Shown: positions 8,431-20,116 of the stretch, piece by piece
Layout: each line of letters opens with the position of its first letter
Position numbering within the stretch: the first letter of the stretch is position 1
Position numbers and translations under genes: made by a program
From: Tersicoccus solisilvae
GTDB taxonomy: Bacteria > Actinomycetota > Actinomycetes > Actinomycetales > Micrococcaceae
Direction: 5' to 3'
NCBI RefSeq assembly: GCF_014643255.1
Contig: NZ_BMJI01000005.1
Location: forward strand, 62,001 to 126,000
Length of the DNA stretch: 64,000 nt
The notes under the pieces: model-generated
Told to the model about the DNA's origin: nothing
Database searches by the model: none
What the model saw: only the letters and a program-made list of their open reading frames with translations

Positions 8431-9293
8431 TCACAGCTCCTGGGCAAAGCGACCCTCCAGCCGGCGGAACATCAGATCGCCCAGCACGAGCACGACCAGG
8501 CTGATCCCCAGGGCCACCGGCGTCCACAGGGAGAGCAGGTGCGGCGGGATCGGTGCGGTGCCGCTGGTGGTGGGCTGCCAGAATCCGTAGTGGAACAGCT
8601 CGACGGCGACCGTGATCGGGTTGGCCATGTACAGGGGGAACGCCCAGCCGGGCAGCTCCTGGGCCACCATGGTCCAGACGTACAGGACGGGTGAGAGCCA
8701 GGTGGCGACCATGGTGAGCAGGTCGACGATGTTCTCCGAGTCGCGGAAGAACACGTTGGCGACCCCGAAGACGAGGCCGAGCCCGGCCGACAGCAGCACC
8801 ATGATGAGCATGGCGACGACGATCACGGCCAGTTGCAGCAGGCTGGGATGCCACCCGACCAGCAGGCACGCGAGCAGCAGCACCAGCAGCTGCGGCAGGA
8901 AGTGGATCAGCGCCACCCAGACGGTGGAGACGGAGAACAACTCCCGCGGCAGGTAGATCTTCTTGATCAGGGCGCCGTTGGCCACCATGGCGCGCGCGCC
9001 GTTGCCGAACGCCTCCCCGAAGAAGTTGATCAGCACGATCCCGGAGAACAGGTACACCGGGTAGTTCTCCATGTTCTTGTTCAGGCCGAGGAACAGGCCG
9101 AGCGCGAGGTAGAACACGAGGAACTGGACCCCGGGCTTGATGTAGGACCACACCAGGCCCAGGATCGACCCGCGGTACCGGACCTGGATCTCCTTGTTCA
9201 CCAGCAGCCGCAGCAGGTAGCGGTGCCGGGGCACGTCCGCCAGACCCCGGCCGTGACCGGGGCGGACGAGCGGCTCGAGGGGGCTCGCCGTGC

Positions 9294-9297
<4 letters not shown>
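8431..9297 (-). CDS. wzm: Polysaccharide ABC exporter, permease subunit
   Basis: 288 residues from ATG 9297, whose ATGA overlaps the upstream stop by four bases. It begins with a cytoplasmic segment containing VNKEIQVRYRGSILGLVWSY, the conserved amphipathic entry of ABC-2 polysaccharide permeases, followed by six membrane helices. A central IKKIYLPRELFSVS is typical of TagG/Wzm proteins. With the ATPase encoded directly downstream it forms the exporter for the glycan built by the GlfT2-like enzyme upstream. Confidence 0.9.
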
Positions 9298-12727
<3,430 letters not shown>

Positions 12728-12837
12728 CTACGGTCGTCCCCACGAGCCGGTGCCGCAGCCCTCCGGCGCCGAGACGATCGACGCGGCGGAGGCGACTCGG
12801 CTCGCCCGACGGTGTATTGAGGGAGATGGGGTGCACG

Positions 12838-15800
12838 ATGATGCTGCCGATCGTCCTCGTGCACGGCCCCGGCGCGACCACGGGTCCCGGCCCGGGGCCC
12901 CGCTGCCGCTGCCGGACCGCGGTCGTGCACCTGGTCGCCGACCTGCCGGACGCCCGGTCGGGGGACGAGGCGGAGTCCGACGAGTCGGTGGACGTCCGGC
13001 GGGAGAACCACCCGCACGACGCCGGCGAGCGCCTCCGGGCCGGTGCCGGCCCTGGCCCGATCCTCGCGGGGCTGCTGGGCCGCGTCTGCGGGCACGCCGA
13101 GCTCACCGTCGACGGTGTGCCGGTGAGTGCGCTGCGGGCGGTGCCGGTGTCCGGCGCTCTGATCGTCCGGGCGGGGGTCGCCGCGCGGCGCGGCGGCCCG
13201 CCGGCCGGATTGCGCCTGAGGCCCGCGTCCCCGTTCGACCTCGCCGCGGGACTGGTGCTCGGGGTGACGGGCGGTGCCGGGGCCGGCACCCTGCTGGCCC
13301 TGCACCGTGGCCGGCACACGATCGGCCGGGCGGGCGCCGACCTCGCGATCGACGACCCATCGGTCTCCCGCCGGCACGCCGTGCTCGACGTGCTGCCGGA
13401 CCGGATCGTGCTCACCGACACCGGCTCGGCCAACGGCCTGACCGTCGACGGCCGGCGCCGTCGGACGGCGGTGGTGACCGTGGACTCGCGGATCACCGTG
13501 GGCGCAGCGTCGTTGCGGTTGCGCGCGACCGACACGGCGCTGCCCCCGTATCCCACCAGGCGAGGCTCCGTGACCCGCCCTCGTGCCGGCACGGCCGCGG
13601 CACCGTCGGCCCCCGCACTCCGGCGCGGACCGTCCTGGCCGCTGGCCGCAGCCGCCCTGCTGCCCCTGCTGGTCGGCATCGTGCTCGGCGCGACGACGGG
13701 CTCGTGGGTGCTGCTGGCGATGACGGCGATGTCCGTGCCGGTGACCCTGCTGCCGGCGCTCGCCGCGCTGCGCGCGCGCCACCGGTCCCGGCGGCCCCAC
13801 CGCACCGACCCGGGTGCCCCGGCTGGGCGACCCGGCGTGGAGCACTCCGAACCGCCCGATCTGACCGTTCATCTGCTCGCCGCTCACCGATCGGTCGCCG
13901 GGGTTCGCGGTGCACCCGGGGGCCCGCCCGGGCCGGGGACCCGCGCGTCGCCTCCGCCCGACGGGCCGGCGGGCGCCGAGACCGACCTTCCCCCGGCGCT
14001 GCTCCGTCTCGGTGCGGCGGTGCCCTCGCCGGGGCGCGGCCGCCTACGGTACCCGGGCGGGGCGGTGACGACGTGCGACGGCGACGCGGTCACCGGCCGC
14101 CCGGCTCCGGCCGGTACCACCGGCGGAGCTGCCGGCACCGCTCCCGGCAACGCGCCCACGGCGCCGGACCCCCGGTCGAGAGAGCCGCGATGGGCGGCGC
14201 GACGCTCGCGGGTCGGACGGGGAGGAGAGGCGGGGACGCGACTGCCGGGACCGCCGCCGGTGGTCCTCGAGCTGGCCGCCCATCGCCGCGTCGACATCGT
14301 CGGTGGCCGTGCCGAGACCGCGGGGCTGGTGCGCGCCCTGGTGACGCAGGTGAGCGGCCTGGATCCCGCGGTGCGACTGCACCTGTGCGCCGACCCCGAG
14401 CTGGCCGCGAGCGCGCGACTGCTGCCGTCCGTCACCGTGCTCGGCAGCGACCTCCGGCCGGTGGTCACCGCGGCCGGCTCTCGCCGTCCCGGAGCGGTGA
14501 GCGACCCTGCCGACGACGCCGAGTCCCCGGACGAACCGGCCGCGGTGCTCGTCGTGGCGGTCGATCGGCTGGATGCCGCCGGTCGGGCCGCACTGGGACG
14601 AGTGCTGCGACATCCGCCGCCGGCCCTGTGGCTCGTCCGCGAACCGGAGGCACCCGGTCGCGCGCCCACGTCGGCCGACGGCGACGACATGACCGTCGTC
14701 CGGCTCGGCTCACCCGCCACGATCCGGGCGCCCGGCACGGCGCTCACCTTCGCGCCCGACGAGATGCCCGCGGCTGCCTTCGAGCGGTACTGCGTCTGGC
14801 GGACCCAGGCACTCCCGGCACGCATCCTGACCGGATCCGCCGCCGACCTGCCGCGCCGCTGCACGTCGGACGCCCTGCTCCGGCTCACCCGGGAGGCCGT
14901 CGCCGCGGCGCGACTCCCCTGCGTGCTCGGGGTGACCGCCGACGGACCGCTGCTGATCGATCTGGCGGTGGACGGTCCCCACCTGCTCGTCGCCGGCACC
15001 ACCGGCGCCGGGAAGTCCGAGCTGTTGCGTACCCTGATCCTCTCCTTGACCCGCCACCGGAGCCCGGACGCGCTCGGTCTCGTTCTCATCGACTTCAAGG
15101 GCGGCACCGCGCTCGCGCCGCTCGCGACTCTGCCCCACTGCGACGCGCTGATCACCGATCTCGACGACGAGCTCGAACGGACCCTCGCCTCGCTGCGGGC
15201 CGAACTGCGGCGGCGGGAGGAGCTCCTGCGCCACTGGGCCGCGGACGCCGTGGACGACGCCGCCATCCCCGCCCAGGAGTCCCCCGGCCGACTGGTGATC
15301 GTCATCGACGAGTTCCGTGTGATGGCCGACGAGCACCCCGACGGACTCGCCGAGCTCGTGCGGCTCGCCGCCCAGGGCCGTTCGCTCGGCATCCACCTGG
15401 TGATGGCGACACAGCGCCCGCGCGGCGCGGTGAACGGCGACATCCGCGCCAACACCGCCATCCGCATCGCCCTGCGCACCCAGTCCGCCGACGAGTCGTT
15501 CGACGTGATCGGCTCCGGTCTCGCGGCGGCCCTGCCCGCCCGCATCCCCGGGCGAGGCTGGATCGCGGTGGGCGACCGTCCGCCCGTGCTCTTCCAGACG
15601 GCCACCGCCGTACCCGGGACGGCCGCGGCCCTCCCCCGCATCGCCCCCTGGGACGGCGCCGCCGGCCGGCCCGGTCCCTGGACGACGGCTCCGATCAGCG
15701 GGCGAGCCGGTACGACGTTCGACGTGCGGCCCCGTGGCCCGCACGACGACCCCGCGAACCAACGATCCCGGCGCCGCGTCATCGCGCCCCCGCTGCCGGA

Positions 15801-17487
15801 GCACCCGTGCCCGGCCGACGTGCTCGCCTTGGCCGCACCGGGCACGATTCCGTCTCCTGCGGGAGCGCCGGTCGGCGTGATCGACCGTCCGGATCAGCAG
15901 CGACTGCAGCCCTGGTGGCACCGGCCGGGCGAGGATCCCCACCTGGCCGTCCTGGGCGAGGACGGAGCCGCCGTCGGCGTCGTCATGCGTGCCCTGGTCG
16001 CCGCGACCGCGACGGGCCTGCGCTGCTACCTGCTCGACGCGTCGGGTGCCCTGGCCGGGCTGCTCCCGGCGACCGCGGTGGCGGCACGGGTCACCGCGGC
16101 CGAACCACAGCGCGCGGCCCGGGTGCTCGACCACCTGGCCCGGACGGTCGATGCCCGTGAGGGGACGGCGGACGGGGCGGAGTTTCCCGAGCAGGCCGAC
16201 CCCGGTGTCCCCGACCCGCTGCTGCTCGTCGTGCACGACTGGTCCGTGTGGACCACCGTGTTCCGTGCACAGCCGTGGGCCGGTGGCGAGGAACTGGTGC
16301 AGCGTCTGGCCGGAGCCGGCCGAGCCGCTCGACTCGGGTTGATCGTGAGCGGGGGACGGGACCTGTCCGGCGGTCGGCTGCTCGCCTGTCTGGGTCAACG
16401 CGTCCACGTGCCCGGCGATCCGACGGCCGCGTGGCCCCGGCTGCCGCGCGTACCCCGGGTGAGCGGCCGCGTGGTCCTCGACGGGCCGGCGGTCCAGAGC
16501 GACGGGTCCGGCCAGGTGCTTGCCCGCGCGCAGCTGGTGCTCGCCCCACCCGCGGCCGACGGCTCGCGCGGTGACACTCCGACCGCTGACGACCCGGGTC
16601 GCCACAGCCCACGCCAGGACGATCCGGGCGCCGACTCTCCGGGTCGCGACCGCGCTCGCAGTGACGGGTCGGCCGCCGGTGGGGCAATGGCCGCGCCGAT
16701 CCGGGCACCGGGATCGGCAGGGACGGCGGGATCGGCGTCGGCGGGATCGGCAGGGACGCCCGACGATGACGTGCGCGCCGGACCGGTGCTGTCGCCCCTC
16801 CCCGATCGGCTGAGCCTGGACCGACTGCGAGGCTGGGCCGCCCCGGGACCGTCCGACCTCGCGCCGGGCTCCTCACCGCGGGCGTGCGGCCCGGGTTGCG
16901 CGCCGGCGGTGACCGGAACGGGCTGGGCTCTGCTGGCCGGGTTGGGCGAGGAGCACGGGCGGCCGCTGTGGCTGAGGCTGCGACCGGGCCAGGTGCTGCC
17001 GGTGATCGGGGCCTCCGGATCCGGCCGCAGCACGGTGCTGCGGGCCCTGGCTGCCCTCAACGTCGACGCGGTGAGCCGGTGGTCGCCGGGGGACGCGGCG
17101 CCGCCCGGCCCGCGGGTGCACCTCGTGGACGACGCCGACGCGCTCGATCCGACGAACCTCGCGAGGCTGACGGAACTGCTCACCGACGGTCACGCCGCTG
17201 TGGTGGCGGTGTCGACGGCGACCGCACTGACCCACCGATTCCCGCTGATCGGCACCGCGGTGACCGAACGCCGTCTGGTCGTCGTCGGGGTGGCGGATCC
17301 GGCGGCGCTCATCCCTCTCGGTGTGCGACTGCCGGTCGACCCGATCACGGTGCGCGGCCGGTCGGTCCACGTCCACGGACCCATCCGACGGGTCTTCCAG
17401 GTGCCCGAGGTGCCCGAGGTTCCGGACACCGGCCCGGGTCCGGGGGCCGGGGCCGATGTCAGCCGGCGGCGGGGCCCGGCGTGGTGA
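12838..17487 (+). CDS. FHA-FtsK/SpoIIIE ATPase, EssC-like type VII secretion motor
   Basis: About 1549 residues from ATG 12838 with GGGAG upstream; ATG 12826 is possible. Order of parts: an N-terminal beta region; an FHA domain (about 155-220) with GR..SRRH..SANG hallmarks for phosphothreonine binding; two membrane helices (about 265-310); a long linker; an FtsK/SpoIIIE ATPase with Walker A GTTGAGKSE (about 720-728), LVLIDFKGG and Walker B VIVIDEF (about 820-826); and a second, degenerate nucleotide-binding domain with GASGSGRST (about 1391), where Arg replaces the Walker A Lys, and VHLVDDAD. FHA-membrane-ATPase order is that of EssC/EccC type VII motors. No WXG100, EccB, EccD or EccE genes are nearby, so the substrate is unknown. 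The last 29 bases overlap the convergent next gene. Confidence 0.8.
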   Translation: MMLPIVLVHGPGATTGPGPGPRCRCRTAVVHLVADLPDARSGDEAESDESVDVRRENHPHDAGERLRAGAGPGPILAGLLGRVCGHAELTVDGVPVSALRAVPVSGALIVRAGVAARRGGPPAGLRLRPASPFDLAAGLVLGVTGGAGAGTLLALHRGRHTIGRAGADLAIDDPSVSRRHAVLDVLPDRIVLTDTGSANGLTVDGRRRRTAVVTVDSRITVGAASLRLRATDTALPPYPTRRGSVTRPRAGTAAAPSAPALRRGPSWPLAAAALLPLLVGIVLGATTGSWVLLAMTAMSVPVTLLPALAALRARHRSRRPHRTDPGAPAGRPGVEHSEPPDLTVHLLAAHRSVAGVRGAPGGPPGPGTRASPPPDGPAGAETDLPPALLRLGAAVPSPGRGRLRYPGGAVTTCDGDAVTGRPAPAGTTGGAAGTAPGNAPTAPDPRSREPRWAARRSRVGRGGEAGTRLPGPPPVVLELAAHRRVDIVGGRAETAGLVRALVTQVSGLDPAVRLHLCADPELAASARLLPSVTVLGSDLRPVVTAAGSRRPGAVSDPADDAESPDEPAAVLVVAVDRLDAAGRAALGRVLRHPPPALWLVREPEAPGRAPTSADGDDMTVVRLGSPATIRAPGTALTFAPDEMPAAAFERYCVWRTQALPARILTGSAADLPRRCTSDALLRLTREAVAAARLPCVLGVTADGPLLIDLAVDGPHLLVAGTTGAGKSELLRTLILSLTRHRSPDALGLVLIDFKGGTALAPLATLPHCDALITDLDDELERTLASLRAELRRREELLRHWAADAVDDAAIPAQESPGRLVIVIDEFRVMADEHPDGLAELVRLAAQGRSLGIHLVMATQRPRGAVNGDIRANTAIRIALRTQSADESFDVIGSGLAAALPARIPGRGWIAVGDRPPVLFQTATAVPGTAAALPRIAPWDGAAGRPGPWTTAPISGRAGTTFDVRPRGPHDDPANQRSRRRVIAPPLPEHPCPADVLALAAPGTIPSPAGAPVGVIDRPDQQRLQPWWHRPGEDPHLAVLGEDGAAVGVVMRALVAATATGLRCYLLDASGALAGLLPATAVAARVTAAEPQRAARVLDHLARTVDAREGTADGAEFPEQADPGVPDPLLLVVHDWSVWTTVFRAQPWAGGEELVQRLAGAGRAARLGLIVSGGRDLSGGRLLACLGQRVHVPGDPTAAWPRLPRVPRVSGRVVLDGPAVQSDGSGQVLARAQLVLAPPAADGSRGDTPTADDPGRHSPRQDDPGADSPGRDRARSDGSAAGGAMAAPIRAPGSAGTAGSASAGSAGTPDDDVRAGPVLSPLPDRLSLDRLRGWAAPGPSDLAPGSSPRACGPGCAPAVTGTGWALLAGLGEEHGRPLWLRLRPGQVLPVIGASGSGRSTVLRALAALNVDAVSRWSPGDAAPPGPRVHLVDDADALDPTNLARLTELLTDGHAAVVAVSTATALTHRFPLIGTAVTERRLVVVGVADPAALIPLGVRLPVDPITVRGRSVHVHGPIRRVFQVPEVPEVPDTGPGPGAGADVSRRRGPAW

Positions 17488-17935
17488 ACGCGACGACGTC
17501 GCGCCGGAACAGCAGGGCGATGATCGCCAGCGCCGGCAGACCGAGCAGCAGTGCCCAGCCCCAGAATCCCCCGGTGAGGGTGGGCACGGCGATCGCGAAG
17601 AGGAAGAACTGCCACACCAGCACGGCCGCCCGCGCCCAGCGGCGGCCGCGGCTGAGGGCGACCGCGCTCACCGCCTGCCAGCCGGCGATCGCCAGGAGGA
17701 GTACCAGGGTGAACACGGCCCCGCCGAAGGACGCGGCCGGGGAGGAGACGAGCGCGATGCCGTACCAGAGGGCCACGGCCGCCATGCCCAGCACCTGGAG
17801 CAGCACCAGACCCGCGAGCACGAGCACGGCCGCCGGCCGGGAATGCGCGCTCCGACCGGGGCGTTGACTCGGTGTACGGGGCGCGGGTGCCCGCCGACCG
17901 TCGGGGCCGTCGCCGGCCTGCCGGCTCTCACTCAT
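17459..17935 (-). CDS. Small four-helix membrane protein
   Basis: 158 residues: a polar Pro/Arg-rich N-terminus of about 33 residues, then four hydrophobic helices (about 35-58, 66-90, 104-122 and 124-143). I recognise no enzymatic motif. It is monocistronic and runs into the 3' end of the EssC-like gene, overlapping it by 29 bases tail to tail. Membrane location is clear; function is unknown. Confidence 0.7.
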   Translation of the reverse strand: MSESRQAGDGPDGRRAPAPRTPSQRPGRSAHSRPAAVLVLAGLVLLQVLGMAAVALWYGIALVSSPAASFGGAVFTLVLLLAIAGWQAVSAVALSRGRRWARAAVLVWQFFLFAIAVPTLTGGFWGWALLLGLPALAIIALLFRRDVVAFTTPGPAAG

Positions 17936-18057
17936 GGCGCTCCATGCTCACCCCAGCAGCCTAGTGGCGGCACGGGTCACGGCCCCCGCCTGCAGGCAAG
18001 GCCGATGGCCTGTGATCTTTTTCTCAGGGCTGTGGCGAATGTCCGCGACAGGACCCC

Positions 18058-18096
18058 TTGTCAGTCAAATCGTTGCATGTCAGGCTTGAACAAGCC
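18058..18096 (+). promoter_or_regulatory. whiB1 promoter with overlapping inverted repeat
   Basis: TTGTCA (18058-18063), a 17-base spacer and CAGGCT (18081-18086) form a plausible vegetative promoter. The inverted repeat GGCTTG-AA-CAAGCC (18083-18096) overlaps the -10 and the expected start site and looks like an operator. The leader would be about 115 bases. Confidence 0.45.
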
Positions 18097-18207
18097 GTGA
18101 ACGTCGACCTCTCACCCGGGTCCGTGTGACTGAATTGTCATTTTCTCTCTGGCGCCCGTTGAGCCCTTCTGGTCGATTCCGGACGCCGCGCGAAGGAGTT
18201 GTACACC

Positions 18208-18456
18208 ATGGATTGGCGTAGTCGTGCCGCGTGTCTCGAACGCGACCCCGAGCTGTTCTTCCCGGTGGGAAACACCGGCCCCGCTCTGTTGCAGATCGAG
18301 GAGGCGAAGAGCGTGTGCCGGCGCTGCCCGGTCATGGACACCTGCCTGCAGTGGGCCATCGAGACCGGCCAGGACGCCGGTGTGTGGGGTGGCATGAGCG
18401 AGGACGAGCGCCGCGCGATGAAGCGGCGCGCCGCCCGCGCTCGTCGCGCCAGCTGA
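18208..18456 (+). CDS. whiB1: WhiB1-type iron-sulfur transcription factor
   Basis: 82 residues from ATG 18208 with GAAGGAG nine bases upstream. Four cysteines (Cys9, 37, 40, 46) in the C-x(n)-CxxC-x5-C pattern bind a 4Fe-4S cluster. GVWGG (58-62) is the turn contacting sigma factor region 4, followed by a basic C-terminal DNA-binding tail (KRRAARARR). In mycobacteria WhiB1 is essential and nitric-oxide sensitive. The convergent placement next to a PdtaS-type kinase gene is the same as Rv3219/Rv3220c of M. tuberculosis, which supports the WhiB1 assignment. Confidence 0.93.
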   Translation: MDWRSRAACLERDPELFFPVGNTGPALLQIEEAKSVCRRCPVMDTCLQWAIETGQDAGVWGGMSEDERRAMKRRAARARRAS

Positions 18457-18471
18457 ACCCTCGTCTCCGCC

Positions 18472-18505
18472 TGATGGCCTGCCCTCCTCGGGGTGCGGGC
18501 CATCA
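18472..18505 (+). terminator. Terminator hairpin after whiB1
   Basis: TGATGGCC (18472-18479) pairs with GGCCATCA (18498-18505) around an 18-base loop, 16 bases past the whiB1 stop. There is no T-run, as is common in this phylum. It could also serve the convergent pdtaS gene. Confidence 0.6.
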
Positions 18506-18600
18506 GTCATCTCCAGGACGAGATCGCTGAGCTGTCGCTGCCCGGCTCGTCGTCCGTAGCCCACGAAACGTGCGCCCGTCCGGACGGGCGCGACGCCCGC

Positions 18601-20115
18601 TCAGTCGTCGTCGGCGTTGCGCATCGGGATCGTGACGCGGACCAGGGTCCCACCGGCGGCCCGCGGCTCCCAGCCGATCGTGCCCGCGAGTTCGCTGCCC
18701 ACCAGCGTGCGCACGATCTGCATGCCCAGCCCCTCGTGTTCGGGCGCGTAGCCGGAGCGGGCGGCGCCCGGTGCGGGAGGGCGCTGGGTCAGGCCGACCC
18801 CGTCGTCCTCCACCGTGACCGTGAGCGCCTCCGGCTGCTCCTCCGACGGCGTGCGGCGCGCGGTCACCGTCACGGTGCCGGAGCTCTCCCGCAGCCCGTG
18901 CTCCACCGCGTTGGTCACCAGTTCGTTGATGACGAGCGCGAGCGGAGTCGCCAGGTCGCTGCGCAACTCGCCGAACCGGCCGACCAGGGCGGTGCGCACC
19001 TGCTGCTCGGGTGACGCCACCTCGGCGGCGAGCCGGATCTGCCGGCCGATCAGTTCGTCGAAGTCGACGTTCTGGGCGAGCCCCTGCGAAAGGGTCTCGT
19101 GCACGAGCGCGATCGTCGCGACGCGGCGCATCGCCTGCTCGAGCCCCTGCCGCCCCTCCTCGGACTTCATCCGCCGGGACTGCATCCGCAGCAGCGCGGC
19201 GACCGTCTGCAGGTTGTTCTTCACGCGGTGATGGATCTCGCGGATCGTCGCGTCCTTGGACACCAGCTCCATGTCGCGACGCCGGAGCTCCGAGACGTCC
19301 CGGCACAGCACCAGCGCCCCGAACCGGTCGTCGCTGTCCCGCAGCGGGATCGCCCTCAGCGTCAGGCTCACACCCCGGCTCTCCACCTCGGTGCGCCACG
19401 GCATCCGCCCGGTCAGCACCAGCGGAAGGGTCTCGTCCACCAGCCGCTGGTCGCGCAGCAAGGACGTCGTCACCCGCGCGAGGGACTGGCCCTCGAGCGT
19501 GTCGACCTCACCGAGCCGCCGGAAGGCGGACACCGCGTTCGGGCTCGCGTACTGCACGGTGCCCTCGACGTCGAGGCGGATCAGCCCGTCCCCCACCCGG
19601 GGGGCGCCGCGGCGGGTGCTCGTGGGGGTGGCGAAGTCGGGCCACAGGCCCAGCGTGCACATCCGCAACAGGTCGAACGCGCACTGCCGGTACGTCATCT
19701 CCAGCCGGGACGGCAGCCGGGCGTTGGACAGGTCAAGATGGCTGGTGATGACCGCGAGGGCCCGCCCGTTGCGCACCATCGGCACCGCCTCGACCTGCGT
19801 GCCGTGCTCGTCGGCCCAGTCCGTCGCCGAGCTGCGCTCGATCTGCCTGCTCACCTCCGCCCGGGCCACCAGGGGCGCCAGGTCCGCCGGGATCCGGTCC
19901 CCGACCGGGTCCGTGTGGAACACCGTGTGCGAGGTGGACGGGCGGACGTGCGCCACGGCCGTGTACCCACCGTCCCCGTCGGTGAACCAGAGCACCAGGT
20001 CGGCGAACGCCAGGTCCGCGACGAGTTGCCAGTCCCCCACCAGCAGGTGCAGCCATTCGGCGTCCCCCGGCCCGAAATCGGCACGTCTGGTCATGGGGTC
20101 GGTGAAGATGGCCAT
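18601..20115 (-). CDS. pdtaS: PdtaS-like sensor histidine kinase
   Basis: 504 residues. N-terminal GAF-like sensor (about 15-155), PAS domain (about 175-275), then a HisKA_2 dimerisation domain with phospho-accepting histidine in REIHHRVKNN (His295/His296), and an HWE-type ATPase domain with VINELVTNAVEHG and VEDDGVGL. This matches PdtaS (Rv3220c), a soluble kinase that phosphorylates the ANTAR antiterminator PdtaR. PdtaR is not in this window. Start ATG 20115 lies one base after the glutamate dehydrogenase stop (TGAC-ATG) with GGAGGT overlapping the upstream gene end, so the two are translationally coupled. Confidence 0.9.
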   Translation of the reverse strand: MAIFTDPMTRRADFGPGDAEWLHLLVGDWQLVADLAFADLVLWFTDGDGGYTAVAHVRPSTSHTVFHTDPVGDRIPADLAPLVARAEVSRQIERSSATDWADEHGTQVEAVPMVRNGRALAVITSHLDLSNARLPSRLEMTYRQCAFDLLRMCTLGLWPDFATPTSTRRGAPRVGDGLIRLDVEGTVQYASPNAVSAFRRLGEVDTLEGQSLARVTTSLLRDQRLVDETLPLVLTGRMPWRTEVESRGVSLTLRAIPLRDSDDRFGALVLCRDVSELRRRDMELVSKDATIREIHHRVKNNLQTVAALLRMQSRRMKSEEGRQGLEQAMRRVATIALVHETLSQGLAQNVDFDELIGRQIRLAAEVASPEQQVRTALVGRFGELRSDLATPLALVINELVTNAVEHGLRESSGTVTVTARRTPSEEQPEALTVTVEDDGVGLTQRPPAPGAARSGYAPEHEGLGMQIVRTLVGSELAGTIGWEPRAAGGTLVRVTIPMRNADDD

Positions 20116-20116
20116 G

